The position numbers were made by a program, and so were the translations under genes. The notes beneath the pieces were generated by a model, which was not told the DNA's origin, did not search any database, and saw only the letters and a list, made by a program, of their open reading frames with translations. From Lewinellaceae bacterium (lineage in GTDB: Bacteria > Bacteroidota > Bacteroidia > Chitinophagales > Saprospiraceae), in contig JADJUJ010000023.1 of NCBI GenBank assembly GCA_016710765.1, positions 1-64,000 on the forward strand: DNA of 64,000 nucleotides. Reading direction: 5' to 3'. Positions 1 to 9,343 of this stretch are shown here, piece by piece; position 1 is the stretch's first letter; each line of letters starts with the position of its first letter.

Positions 1-1270
1 CCTGAGCCTGCTCTCGGTACAAACGTACTGGGTACTGATCAGTTATAACATTCCAGAACGGGAGTTTAACCGAAAATGTGCTGGCGCTGTGATGCATCAA
101 CCACCTGTCCAAAATGGAGCGTTTCGATTTGCCGCAGAAAGACCTAATCGACCAGCCTCACTCCAATTATTACGTTGTCAACCTGGAAAATCAATTCAGT
201 GCGATAACCTGGAGCATTATCTTCAGAAGGTTCTGCTGTGCAAAACCTTTATGAAGACTTTCAATATGGTATGTACGACTGCTCTGTAACCAGATGGTAA
301 CCTGGAAAATGATCAAATACTTTGGACAAGAGCCCTTTGGGTTCGGTAACATCAGACACGAACCCCTACCCGCCCATACCAAAGCGACCTGAACTACTAC
401 TTCGGCGTGCGCGCCAACAAAACCGCCAATATCCTCGCAATATGTGGATTGGTGGTGGTATTTACCAGTCTCCTGTTGATTACGGTTGCCTTTTTATCTA
501 TGCCATGTTTGTCATTCTCCGGCAAAAGGCTGTCGGAAATGCAACGCGATTTTATCAACAACATGACCCACGAGTTCAAAAACGCCTATTTCCACCATCA
601 ACATTTCCACCGATGTGTTTTCGCAAAGTGGGAAAATTAAAGAGGATCCAAGATTAAACCGATATGCCGGAATGATCAAGGAGCAGGTACTTCGATTAAA
701 TACCCGGTGGAAAAGGTGAATTGGCTAAAATGGAACGCGATAGCATTGAACTTAACCTGGAAGAAATTGACCTTGCCAGGCTGACGCGTTCTAGCGCCCT
801 CTCTGGAATTGAAGGTACACGAAAGAAAAAGGCACCCTGACGCCTCCTAGTTGGATGCCAAAAAACCCATGGTAACCGCCGACAAACTTCACCTGACCAA
901 CATTTTACACATCTGGCCGACAATGCCGTGAAATACACCAAGGGCGTACCGGACATCAGCATAGCCTTCAGGATGGTCCGGCGAACCATCTGGTACTCCG
1001 GAACATCGACAACGGCATTGGTATTTCAAAGGAGCACCAAAAACGTGTTTTTGATAAATTCTATCGGGTGCCAAAAGCAATGTGCACAACATTAAAGGAT
1101 TGGACTAGGCCTGTTTTATGTCAAGAAAATGTGCCGCGAGCATCATTGGAAACTGAATCTTGAAAAGTCAGCCGGGCAAAGGCACCATCATAGAAATCGC
1201 AATGCCGCATTCCAAACGAGCAGCCGCTTCCTCGCACCAAAAGGACGAAGAAGTGCTCAGCAATTCCTGA
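1..1270 (+). pseudogene. Two-component sensor histidine kinase, frameshifted and 5'-partial
   Basis: Membrane sensor kinase that would phosphorylate a partner response regulator. The first bases encode a transmembrane segment (SLLSVQTYWVLISYN) followed by a periplasmic stretch, so the start lies before the window. A second membrane segment (ILAICGLVVVFTSLLLI) near 420-480 precedes the H-box RDFINNMTHEFK near 545-580, where H is the phospho-acceptor. The N-box (LTNILH.., DNAVKYT) lies near 895-940 and the ATP-lid region (VFDKFYRVP) near 1045. These pieces fall in different frames, so several single-base shifts separate them. The last frame ends with a TGA at 1268-1270, two bases before aroB. 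The response-regulator stump at 2367 may be its partner. It is either a decayed gene or an intact gene with sequencing errors; I favour errors because the motifs are well kept. Confidence 0.75.
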
Positions 1271-1271
1271 T

Positions 1272-2312
1272 ATGACAAAGCCTCCACACCACTGTTTCGA
1301 CCTGGAAGGATGCCCTATATTTTTTGGGGATTTTGTTGATGTGTACGCCCAGGCAACCGCAGGTAAGACTTATACGCACAGTTTGCCGTGGGGATGCCAA
1401 TACCCTCCCCTGCTTCCTGATGATATGGTATCCTCCAGCAGCCTATCCCAGCCGGTGAGCAATTTAAAACCATTTCAACCTGCATGCAAGTATGGGGCAG
1501 GGCCCAACTCGATCGGCAATCGCTGGTGCTCAACGTAGGCGGCGGTGTTGTAGGCGACCTGGGGGGCTTTTGCGCCGCTACATTTAAACGCGGACTGGAT
1601 TTTATGCAAGTGCCCACCACCTTACTTGCCATGACGGATGCTTCCATTGGCGGCAAACTGGGGGTTGATTTTCAGGGCATAAAACAGTATTGGCGTTTTC
1701 CGGCAACCTGCCGCCGTGCTCATCGACCCTGCTTTTACCTGAAAACACTGCCCCAACGAGAGTTGCGCAGTGGCATGGCAGAAGGTTACAAACACGCCCT
1801 CATTGGTGCACCACCGCTCTGGGACTTCTGGCAGACAAAAAATGGATGATATTTCTTCATGGGACAAAGCCGCATGGCTGCCCGTGCTGAAGGAATCTAT
1901 CAATGTTAAGGTAACAGTAGTGTTTCAGGACCCCCTGGAAAAAGGGCTTCGGGCTGTCCTCAATTTTGGCCATACCATTGGCCATGCCTGGAGAGCCGCT
2001 GGTGGCTGAACAGTGCCGACCCACTGACCCACGGCGAGGCTGTTGTCATCGGCATGTTGTGTGAACTGGCTATCCGTGATGCAGCAAAAGCAACTCGGCT
2101 GGCTGCGGTGTTGCTCCGGCGTTTATCCCTTCCAGCGGGTACCCGAGGAAAGCTTTCAGGAGGTTTGGAACCATATGTTACAGGATAAAAAGAACCAGGG
2201 CGGAGCGGTTCGCATGGCCATTCCGGGCGAAAAACCGTTTGAGCTGCAACTGGTCACTATTTCCGCCCAGGAAACGGAAGCCGCCTTGCGCTGGTACAAC
2301 AGCTTGCGATGA
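1272..2312 (+). pseudogene. aroB: 3-dehydroquinate synthase, several frameshifts
   Basis: AroB converts DAHP to 3-dehydroquinate, the second step of the shikimate pathway, in the cytosol using NAD and a divalent metal. The NAD-binding motif GGGVVGDLGGFCAATFKRG is near 1537-1590 and PTTLLAMTDASIGGK near 1615-1650. The metal-ligand motifs are GMAEGYKHALIG near 1775-1810, LNFGHTIGHA near 1958-1990 and HGEAVVIGM near 2031-2055. At least four changes of frame are needed to join these, so no single frame encodes the protein. The total span (about 347 codons) is the normal size, which argues for base-call indels and against decay. The gene starts 2 bases after the kinase stop. Confidence 0.85.
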
Positions 2313-2326
2313 CAGCGAAATAGCAG

Positions 2327-2361
2327 CTCCCATTTTTCTCCAAAATTATGCTCCACCTTTG
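2327..2361 (+). promoter_or_regulatory. Promoter of the response-regulator stump
   Basis: A -7-like box CACCTTTG at 2354-2361 lies just before the ATG at 2367, with T-rich sequence about 19 bases upstream. The segment 2327-2347 recurs exactly at 4063-4083 ahead of the PepSY-like gene. The box has C where the Bacteroidota consensus has T. Confidence 0.5.
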
Positions 2362-2366
2362 CGCTT

Positions 2367-2501
2367 ATGAAAATTTTACTCATCGAGGACGAGCACGAGC
2401 TGGCGCAAACTGTGCGGGAATACCTGCAACTTGAGGGATACCTGGTGGAATGGGCGGCCGACTATCCGCTTGCTGTAGAAAAAACGGCCTTGTATGCGTA
2501 C
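2367..2501 (+). pseudogene. Response regulator receiver domain, N-terminal stump
   Basis: The first 45 residues are a typical OmpR-type receiver N-terminus: MKILLIEDEHELAQTVREYL supplies the acidic pair near residues 8-9 and the first helix. The phospho-acceptor aspartate segment should follow residue 45, but the sequence switches without a gap to an RND transporter segment. The receiver is therefore cut before its active-site Asp and has no DNA-binding domain. It would form a pair with the broken sensor kinase upstream. The abrupt change may be a real deletion that fused two genes or an assembly misjoin. Confidence 0.75.
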
Positions 2502-3455
2502 CGCAGGGCCTTCAGTTCGTGTGGAACCCCGTTTTGTTCAATTGGCACAATTTGGCATCACACCAGCCAACTTGCAATACCAGCTGCAAACAGCGTTGGA
2601 GGGCAATGTAGTGGGTAAGCTGTATGAGCCAGAGCAGTTGTCGGATATCCGGATGGTATACCCGAACAACCGCAACCTGAGCATTGAAGACCTTCGCGAG
2701 ATGCAGATTTTTCTACCCAACGGCAGCCTAAGCCCATTACCGAGCTGCCGAAATAAGCCTTGATGAGGGCGAAGCAGAGATCGAGCGAGAAAACCTGCAA
2801 AATGATGGGTGTGGTAAGCGGCCGACTCGACAACCGCGACCTGGGCAGTGTCATGCGCGACATTCAAAAATCGATTCCAACCCAAGTATCGCTACCTCCG
2901 GGGTATCACATTCAATATGGTGGCGCATTTGCGGAGCAGCAGCAGTCGTTTCGCGAGTTGCTGCGTATTTTGATCATTGCCAGTTTGCTGGTATTTGGCG
3001 CCATCTTGTTTTTGTTTCGGGATATCCGCATTGCCTTGCTGATTTTATTTGTGGCGGTATTGGGGATTTCCGGGAGCTATGCATTGCTGTATCTGACCCA
3101 TACGGCGTTAAATGTAGGCAGCTATACCGGATTGATAATGATTGTAGGGATCATTGGAGAAAATGCTATTTTTACTTTCCTGCAATTCCGCGAAACACTG
3201 GAAGGTGGCAAAACGCCGGAAGACGCGGTGGTGTATGCCATTTCCACCCGGCTTAGGCCAAAATTGATGACCGCGCTGGGCGCCATCATTGCCTTGATGC
3301 CCCTGGCACTGGGGATTGGTACGGGGGCCCAGCTGCACCAGCCACTGGCCATCGCTGTGACTGGCGGTTTTTTAGCGGCATTGCCTTTGTTGCTGATTGT
3401 TTTGCCGACAGGAATTTTGATGTTGTATGGCGGTAAAAACCCCAGCGCCAATTAA
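2502..3455 (+). pseudogene. CusA/CzcA-type RND efflux pump, C-terminal part only
   Basis: Inner-membrane RND pumps export metals or drugs with an adaptor and an outer-membrane channel. The portion seen begins in the second porter subdomain (RFVQLAQFGITPANLQYQL) and runs through the last membrane half. That half includes LLRILIIASLLVFGAILFLF, a conserved RLRPKLMTALGAIIALMPL segment and a final helix near 3370-3425. Roughly 320 residues of a family usually over 1,000 are present, and the whole N-terminal two thirds is missing. One further frameshift lies near 2745-2760. It has no start of its own and is joined to the response-regulator stump. Function is unlikely in this form. Confidence 0.85.
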
Positions 3456-3504
3456 GCAGCGAAAAAGGAAAGTGTAAAAACAAAATTTTTAACCTCCCTG
3501 ATAC

Positions 3505-4055
3505 ATGCAACACACTAAAAAAAAACCGACGGTTATTCTCAACGAACTGCTGCGCACCAACGATGAATCGCTGCGCAAGCTGCATGAAATTGTAGATTCG
3601 ACGATGCAGGAAGAAAATCTGATTGTACAAAACCTGCTGAACCCTCCTGCCGATGTGTTGTCGCGCGGGCAACGTATTTCCGATAAAGTAGCGCGCTTTG
3701 GTGGCAGTTGGGGTTTTATCATCATGTTTGGCATTGTGCTCTTTTTTTGGATCCTGTACAACTCGATGGTGCCCAAGGGGCCGAATTTGACCCGTATCCG
3801 TTTATTTTGATGAACCTGATTTATCGTGTATTGCCGCCTTGCAGGCGCCGGTCATTATGATGTCGCAAAATCGAAAAGAGGAAAAAGACCGGCAGCGGGC
3901 AGAAAACGACTATTTGGTGAACCTAAAAGCCGAACTGGAGGTGCGCAACCTTCACCGTAAAATTGACTTGCTGATGGAGGAGCAAATCAGTCGTTTTGAT
4001 CGAAGTACAGCAAGTGCAGTTGAAGTTGCTGGAGGACCTGACTGCGAGAAAGTAG
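3505..4055 (+). CDS. DUF1003 membrane protein, frameshifted
   Basis: Small cytoplasmic-membrane protein of the DUF1003 family; function unknown. The N-terminal part (NLLNPPADVLSRGQRISDKV) leads to the signature region with two hydrophobic helices (GGSWGFIIMFGIVLFFWILY, then MNLILSCIAALQAPVIMMSQ). The cytoplasmic tail is charged (NRKEEKDRQRAENDYLVNLK). The frame changes near 3785-3830 and again near 4000. When these are bridged the protein ends LLEDLTARK at the TAG at 4053-4055, about 183 residues, a normal length for the family. It lies 50 bases after the RND remnant, in the same direction. Confidence 0.8.
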
Positions 4056-4062
4056 AATTCGC

Positions 4063-4097
4063 CTCCCATTTTTCTCCAAAATTGCCCTCTACCTTTG
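4063..4097 (+). promoter_or_regulatory. Promoter of the PepSY-like gene
   Basis: A perfect -7 box TACCTTTG at 4090-4097 sits 32 bases before the ATG at 4130. The upstream part (4063-4083) is an exact duplicate of the segment before the response-regulator stump, suggesting shared control or a duplicated promoter. Confidence 0.65.
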
Positions 4098-4129
4098 GCT
4101 CATCATTCACACCAGTAAACTTCATCACC

Positions 4130-4541
4130 ATGAAAAAATTAGTTTTTCTTTTTGTCTTGGGCTTAGCGCCAGTGCTATGGCGTGTGCCCAAAAAAACACC
4201 ACCCAAGGCGGTATCAGATGCTTTTGCGCTGAAATTTTCAAAAGTGGAAGAACTGAAATGGAGCCATGAAAAAGAATGGCGACTGGGAAGCAGAGTTCGA
4301 GCAGGACGAAGTGGAAATGTCGGCGAACTTCAACACTGCAGGTCAGTGGCTTGAAACCGAAACGGAGATAAAAGTAGCGGATCTTCCGGCAGCCGTTCGC
4401 ACAGCACTCCAGGGAAAAAAAGTAAAAGAAGCAGCAAAAATTATGCGTGCCGATGGCACCACGGTTTATGAGGCAGAGGTAAAAAGGAAAGACATGCTTT
4501 TTGACGACAGCGGTAAAATGCTTTCAGAAGAAAAGGATTAG
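4130..4541 (+). CDS. PepSY-like (beta-lactamase-inhibitor-like) secreted protein, frameshifted
   Basis: Small exported protein of the PepSY-like group common in Bacteroidota; the exact role is unknown. The N-terminus MKKLVFLFVLGLA is a signal peptide. The mature part holds VSDAFALKFSKVEELKWSHE and, after a frame change near 4275, EAEFEQDEVEMSANFNTAGQ, WLETETEIKVADLP and VYEAEVKRKDMLFDDSGKML. This is the usual pattern in which KVxxLKW is followed by repeated beta-strands. A second shift lies near 4165-4195. Such proteins are frequently encoded beside two-component systems, which fits the broken pair upstream. The stop at 4539-4541 is followed by a good terminator. Confidence 0.7.
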
Positions 4542-4570
4542 TCAGGCCATTAAGGTTTATTATTTTCAAA

Positions 4571-4599
4571 GGGCAGTGCTTCCAGTGCTGTCCTTTTTT
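4571..4599 (+). terminator. Rho-independent terminator after the PepSY-like gene
   Basis: Nine paired positions (4571-4579 with 4585-4593, three of them G-U) enclose a five-base loop and run into six T residues, 30 bases after the stop. Confidence 0.75.
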
Positions 4600-4637
4600 G
4601 TGCGCGGGAACAAGAGAGCAGCGCAAAGGAATTACCC

Positions 4638-4684
4638 ACAAAAAAACAGCCGCACAAGTCAAACTCGTACGGCTGTAGTTTTTT
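4638..4684. terminator. Bidirectional terminator between convergent genes
   Basis: ACAGCCG at 4646-4652 pairs with CGGCTGT at 4670-4676, with partial pairing inside. An A-run on the left and a T-run on the right provide U-tails for both strands. It separates the plus-strand group from DUF4783 on the minus strand. Confidence 0.7.
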
Positions 4685-4700
4685 GGAAACCAGTTTCTGG

Positions 4701-5090
4701 TTATTCTTCGTCGAAGCGAATTTCCTGAATTTTTAGTGTGTTGCCAGCGGCTTTAAGGTACAGGTAAACCCGGTAGCTGCCGTTGGTAGCACTGAGGTTA
4801 CCGATACAGTAGCGGTCGCTGTTTTCGCGGCTGGTGCCTTCGTGTACCTGCTGGAACGACTTGGGCTTGTTGCTGCTAAAGAAGCTGCGCACCACTTCGG
4901 TGGCTTTGGCCTTGGGGTAAAGTTGCTCATTGTCTTTGATGGAGATTTCGACGTTGTCGGCAAAATATTTGGACAGCGTTTCCACATCTCCGGAGCTGAG
5001 CGCTTGGGTGATAGCATCCAGGTTCGGGTTGCCCTGATAACCAAAGGCTAGTGCAGGGGCAAACAAAAGCAGGAAAAGCAGATTTTTCAT
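4701..5090 (-). CDS. DUF4783 family secreted protein
   Basis: A 129-residue exported protein with signal peptide MKNLLFLLLFAPALAFG. The mature part resembles the NTF2-like fold of DUF4783: LDAITQALSSGDVETLSKYF, VEISIKDNEQLYP, EVVRSFFSSNKPKSFQQVHEG and YLYLKAAGNTLKIQEIRFDE. The family is Bacteroidota-specific and has no established function. The gene is intact, stands alone and has a matching -7 box about 105 bases upstream. It converges with the PepSY-like gene. Confidence 0.8.
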   Translation of the reverse strand: MKNLLFLLLFAPALAFGYQGNPNLDAITQALSSGDVETLSKYFADNVEISIKDNEQLYPKAKATEVVRSFFSSNKPKSFQQVHEGTSRENSDRYCIGNLSATNGSYRVYLYLKAAGNTLKIQEIRFDEE

Positions 5091-5194
5091 TACGAACAGT
5101 TTAGGTTTGATAAAGCGGCTTTTATACCGTGTTACTCTTTGTACGTTTGTGTTTCCCTTATGTAACTGACAAACACATCGTTTTAGTGTTAATG

Positions 5195-5202
5195 CAAAGT
5201 TA
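5195..5202 (-). promoter_or_regulatory. -7 box upstream of DUF4783
   Basis: CAAAGTTA on the plus strand reads TAACTTTG on the minus strand, matching TAnnTTTG. It would give a leader of about 100 nt. Confidence 0.5.
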
Positions 5203-5495
5203 AAAGATATAAACGCTTTTGTAATGTGTTCCGTATGGTGGCAATGTTAAAGTGTCTTGAACACATCGATATTTAACATTTTACCTGTTTTAGGGCTTCG
5301 CCGGATAGATAAACAAGGCACTGGTAGCATCAGATTAAACCATACCATGCCCCTTATGCCTTTGCCTTGCCAGTCGATAGGGCAACGCTCCTGCAGGGAT
5401 TTGAAGTGAGCCTCAGGTTATTTTGGCCTGTACCGGGGTGTATCACCACTTTCCCGATTTGCTCTAGTGGGTGCTCCCCCTGTTCATCTACTGCT
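5203..5495. other. Intergenic stretch, no gene supported
   Basis: This stretch lies between the DUF4783 promoter and the end of the LolA-like gene. A short minus-strand reading frame near 5354-5539 overlaps the LolA-like 3' end but shows no family motif. I see no terminator or RNA structure that stands out. Confidence 0.4.
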
Positions 5496-6223
5496 TCAAA
5501 GCCGCTTTTGAAAACAATACTCCGGAATATTCTGATCAAACTGAATACTGGTTATGCGGTATTCGGTGCCCTTGCCATCTTTCAGCATGTCTTTGTAAAC
5601 AACCGTTTTTGGAAACCAGCGGCCGGAGATTTTTTCCACATCTTTCAGCACTGTTTTTTTGAGCAGTTGACCGCTCTTGGCATACATTTCTTGCTGTAGC
5701 GGCACAAAGCGCTCGGCATCCACCCAAATTTTTTGCCGTTGGTAGGCCACGTCGCTCACCATTGCTTTAAGATCAAGTACCTGGCACACACGATTGTCGA
5801 TGGTTTCTTTCCCGGCCACTTCTGCGGTGTACATATCGGTAAGTTTCCGGTCTTCCATCATGTCTTCGTAAGACAGGTCGGAGCCCATGACCGATTGCCG
5901 GAGCATGTGCCCGGAAATTTGAATAATCCTGTCGGTGGAGGGAGAATATGTCCACAATTGATTGTCCAGTTTCAGCATTTTGGTGCCTTTCTCCCTGGCG
6001 GGTGCGAGGTATTCGGTCAGCGACTTGTTGGAACCTTCCGACCAGGCTTTGGCGCTGATGCTTCGGTCGTTTCGCCTGCCATGAATGACCATGACCGATT
6101 CAACAATCCGGGTTTTTTGGACGACATATTTTCATCTACCTTTTTTAAAATCCGATCCGCTTCAGGGGAATAGGGCTGGAATGAAAATCCGAGAAAAAGG
6201 CTCAACAACAACAGGTTTTTCAT
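5496..6223 (-). CDS. Outer membrane lipoprotein-sorting (LolA-like) protein, one frameshift
   Basis: Periplasmic protein of the LolA-like superfamily that often travels with FtsX-type ABC exporters. It begins with signal peptide MKNLLLLSLFLGFSF and the family-like EADRILKKVDENM. After a frame change near 6090 it continues with KMLKLDNQLWTYSPSTDRII, QSVMGSDLSYEDMMED, DLKAMVSDVAYQRQKIWVDA and the closing strands TEYRITSIQFDQNIPEY. It lacks the lipoprotein-carrier gene neighbourhood (lolB, lolCDE proper), so a role in delivering or receiving the substrate of this particular exporter is more likely than general lipoprotein sorting. Its ATG overlaps the stop of the preceding permease gene (ATGA), which indicates translational coupling. 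Confidence 0.75.
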
Positions 6224-7493
6224 ACTTCTAATTCTTTAAACAACTGCGCGGTGTTCCTTTTGTAAATGCCCAAACCCGATAGAATATTGCCCAGTACCAT
6301 GGAAAACAGCCCTGGAATAAATCCGATATAATACGATTGGGGTGTAATCATGGCTTTGTAAACAGAGGGCACCATCATGGAGGCATTTTTTGTGACAGAA
6401 GTGAAATCGATACCGTGTTCCTGCAAATAGTAGGAAACGGACAGGCCCAGCAAGGTTCCGAAAAAGTAGCCCACGAGCCCAATGATGATGGCTTCGTAAA
6501 TCAGGGTTTTTAAAGATGTGGTTTTTGGCTTCGCCCAAAGCCAGCCTAATGCCAAATTCGTTGTAGCGGCGAAGGCCACCTAATAATCCGGTATTCCATA
6601 ACACAATGGACATGGCGAAAACAAAAATAAACACGAACATGCCCGACATGGTGTTCGAGTAATCGATCAGGGCGCCCAGGTCATTTTGTTCTTTCAGGCG
6701 AGCCATTACCGGTGCAAATTCATCGTTGTCTTTGCTGTAGGCCTTGTTAAAAGCAGTGGAAGTGGCTTCGGCTTTTGCATCGTTGTAAATGCCGTCTTTG
6801 AAAAAGCCCAGGATTTCTCCTGCGCCATCTTCAATATCCAGCATTTGCTGTGCATCGGCCAGGTCGATGATAACTGAACCCCGGTCAAGTGCACCTGCGC
6901 CAAACCGAATGGTACCCACGATCTTGAAGTTTTTAAAACTCATGCTGCCGTTCATGGTGGAGCCGAAAAAGTGATTTCCTCCCCAAGCCGGATTTTTATT
7001 TTTCTGCAAATGAATGGCTGATCAACACTTCTCCCAGCGCCTTGGGTAGTCGGCCGCTGACCAGCGAAGTTTCAATTTTCAGACGCTCTACCTCCCCACT
7101 GCCAGGGTCCAGCAGTTGTATGGCAAGCCCGCTGGCAGGGCCCTGTGCCCGGGTCTCACCGTTTGCGTCTGGAAGGTCCATGAGGCCGCCGAAATGGATG
7201 CGTTGTACCCATTGCAGGTCTGGAAATTCGCGTTCGAGTTGCCCGGTTAATTCCTGCGCGCCCAGGATGGCCAGGTCATTGGGTTGTTGCTGCGCGTTTT
7301 CAGCATACGCACGGGTCTGCACTTTTACATGGCCGGTGGTGAATCGGGCGTTCAAATCCACCATGTCGCCCCTTACCCCCTTCATAAAAGTGCTGAGCAG
7401 AACTGTTAGGAAAACACCAATGGTGATGATGATAATGGGCAGCAGGCTCCGACTGTGGTCGCGGAGCAGACCCCTAAACAAGAAACTGATCAT
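6220..7493 (-). CDS. FtsX-type ABC transporter permease (second), frameshifted
   Basis: MacB/LolCE-type permease of an ABC complex in the cytoplasmic membrane. The N-terminus MISFLFRGLLRDHSRSLLPI carries the first membrane helix (IIIITIGVFLTVLLSTFMKG) and leads to a large periplasmic domain (VKVQTRAYAENAQQQPNDL; GGLMDLPDANGETRAQG). After a frame change near 7000 the periplasmic domain ends and the FtsX core begins (SGMFVFIFVFAMSIVLWNTG; RRYNEFGIRLALG). The last helices are in a third frame (YEAIIIGLVGYFFGTLLGLS; FIPGLFSMVLGNILSG). The start overlaps the stop of the first permease by ATGA and the stop overlaps the LolA-like start the same way. It is frameshifted as read, but each block is well kept. 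Confidence 0.8.
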
Positions 7494-8630
7494 TGCAATT
7501 TTCCTTTTAATGCGTCGGTGGGGTTCATTTTGGCAATTTTTCTGGTGGGCAGATAACTGACAATGGTAGCAGATATAACCACCAGCAGGGTGGTACTCAG
7601 GATGAGTCCAGCGCCGTACGCAGGGTAAATGCGGTCTGCGATGGCAATACCATGTTGTTGGAGTAGCCGGGAATAGCGAACCCATTTTTCGACATATAGG
7701 CAAAAAGCGGTACCGTAAAAGAGCCCCAAGTAAGGTTGCCAGTAAGCTGGTGATGCTGCCCTCCAGCGTAAAGAGCCCGATCACTTGTCCTCGGGTCATG
7801 CCCAGGGCTAAACGCCGATTTCTCGTTGGCGTCGGAAAATGGAGAGCACCTGCGTATCAAAAATAGCCAGCAGAGCGATGGTCAGGAGCATCAAATAAAT
7901 GATGTACCCGCTCTTTTTTAGATTGGATGATGGTATCCAGGTCGGCGAGCAAAAAGCGATGATCTTTAAAATTCCAGCCCGCTAGGGTCGGCGCCGGAGC
8001 ATCTTTTTGAAGCACGATCATCGTGGCTTCTCCTTCCAGTTTGGTCATTTCCCAAAGTGTTTCAAGGGGCAACCAAACCTGGCCTTGATCGACGCCGGGA
8101 ACGTTGGCGTTGAAAATTGCTGCGATTTGAATTTCCCGTGCGTCGAAGGTGCCGTTTTTATCACGCCAGCGGAGCAGGACCTGGTCACCAACGGCGAGTT
8201 TGTTGTCTGCTGCCATGCGCTTGCCGATTAAGGCTGGGATGGCGTCCTGGTGTACACGCAGCGCTGCTGTGGGGAGGGAAAGCACCTTTGGCCAGGTGGA
8301 ATACCTTTTTACCTGAACCGATTGCACATTCCCGCCGGTAAATAGAGCCCTGAACGATTAGGACAGGCGCTATGGTGCTACCATTGAGGTTGGCCGGAAT
8401 GGGGCCTTGTGCATCCTGCAAGCAGAATGCATCGTATGGATCATAGTGCTGCTGCCAGAGTTGGCCGCCCCGATTTCAGTTAATGGTATCGTTACGCCGC
8501 TGGTTCCGCCAACGATCATCCCATTGTAAAAAATAATAATGACAAAGGAAAACGACAGCACCAGCACATTGAGCCAGGTTCGCATGCCGGCGCCCATCAG
8601 GTTTCGGTAGGCTAATGTTAACAAGAGCAT
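7490..8630 (-). CDS. FtsX-type ABC transporter permease (first), frameshifted
   Basis: Partner permease of the same exporter. It starts LLLTLAYRNLMGAGMRTWLN, with a first membrane helix VLVLSFSFVIIIFYNGMIVG. The periplasmic part follows in other frames (AIPALIGKRMAADNKLAVGD; IQIAAIFNANVPGVDQGQVW). The C-terminal helices end with YGAGLILSTTLLVVISATIV, SYLPTRKIAKMNPTDALKGK. The closing KMNPxDALKG motif is typical of MacB/FtsX permeases. At least four frame changes occur between 7600 and 8400. It starts 4 bases after the ATPase stop, and its own stop overlaps the next permease start. Operon order and coupling suggest a stoichiometric complex. Confidence 0.78.
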
Positions 8631-8634
8631 GGCG

Positions 8635-9343
8635 TTATTTTTTGTGGTGAGGCATTGTCAGTTCATCTTTTTCAACGGCGCCATCTCTCAGGAATATGAT
8701 TCTGTCGAGGTATTGCATGACTTTTTCGTCGTGGGTTGAAAAAATGAAAGTGGTATCCAATTCCTGATTGAGTTGTTTCATCATTTTCAGGATGTTGTGC
8801 GAATTTTGGGCATCGAGGTTGGCTGTTGGCTCATCCGCCAATACGATTTTAGGGCGTTTCACCATGGCGCGCGCCACGGCCACCCGCTGGCTTTCGCCGC
8901 CCGAGAGCTGTGCTGGCCGCGAGTTGGCTTTGTCCACCAAACCCACCCATTCCAGGGCTTCCATGACAGCTTTTTTGCGTTCAGTAGCGCCCATTTTAAG
9001 CAGGAGCAGTGCAAATTCCACGTTTTCGTAGACCGTATACACGGGGAGCAGGTTGAACACCTGGAAAATAAACCCGATGTTTTCATTGCGCAGGCAGGCG
9101 GCCTCTTTGTGGATAGGGCAGCAATTGATTTGCCCAGTACAGTGGCCTTCCGCTGCTGGGCGAATCGAGCGATCCGATGATGTTAAGCAGCGTCGTTTTA
9201 CCTGATCCACTGGGACCAACCAGTCCGGCGAATTCTCCTTTTCCAAACACCAAATCAATGTCTTTCAAGGCTGTGAACTCCCCTTTCCCAACGGGGAATC
9301 GCTTGGTAAGGTTTTCAAGGGCAATAATGGTTTCCTTATTCAT
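8635..9343 (-). CDS. ABC transporter ATPase (MacB/LolD type), one frameshift
   Basis: The ATPase that powers the two FtsX permeases. The N-terminal frame gives ALENLTKRFPVGKGEFTALK and Walker A GPSGSGKTTLLNIIGSLD. After a frame change near 9110-9150 come the Q-loop (NIGFIFQVFNLLPVYTVYEN), the signature LSGGESQRVAVARAM, Walker B IVLADEPTANLD and the switch region FIFSTHDEKVM. Total length is about 236 codons, normal for the family. The start overlaps the 3' end of the porin-like gene by 8 bases. Related exporters move lipoproteins, peptides or drugs; the substrate cannot be read from the sequence. Confidence 0.88.

Noticed and set aside
5354..5539. Short minus-strand frame after the LolA-like gene
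   Set aside because: No signal peptide or family motif, overlaps the LolA-like 3' end, and no promoter is visible.
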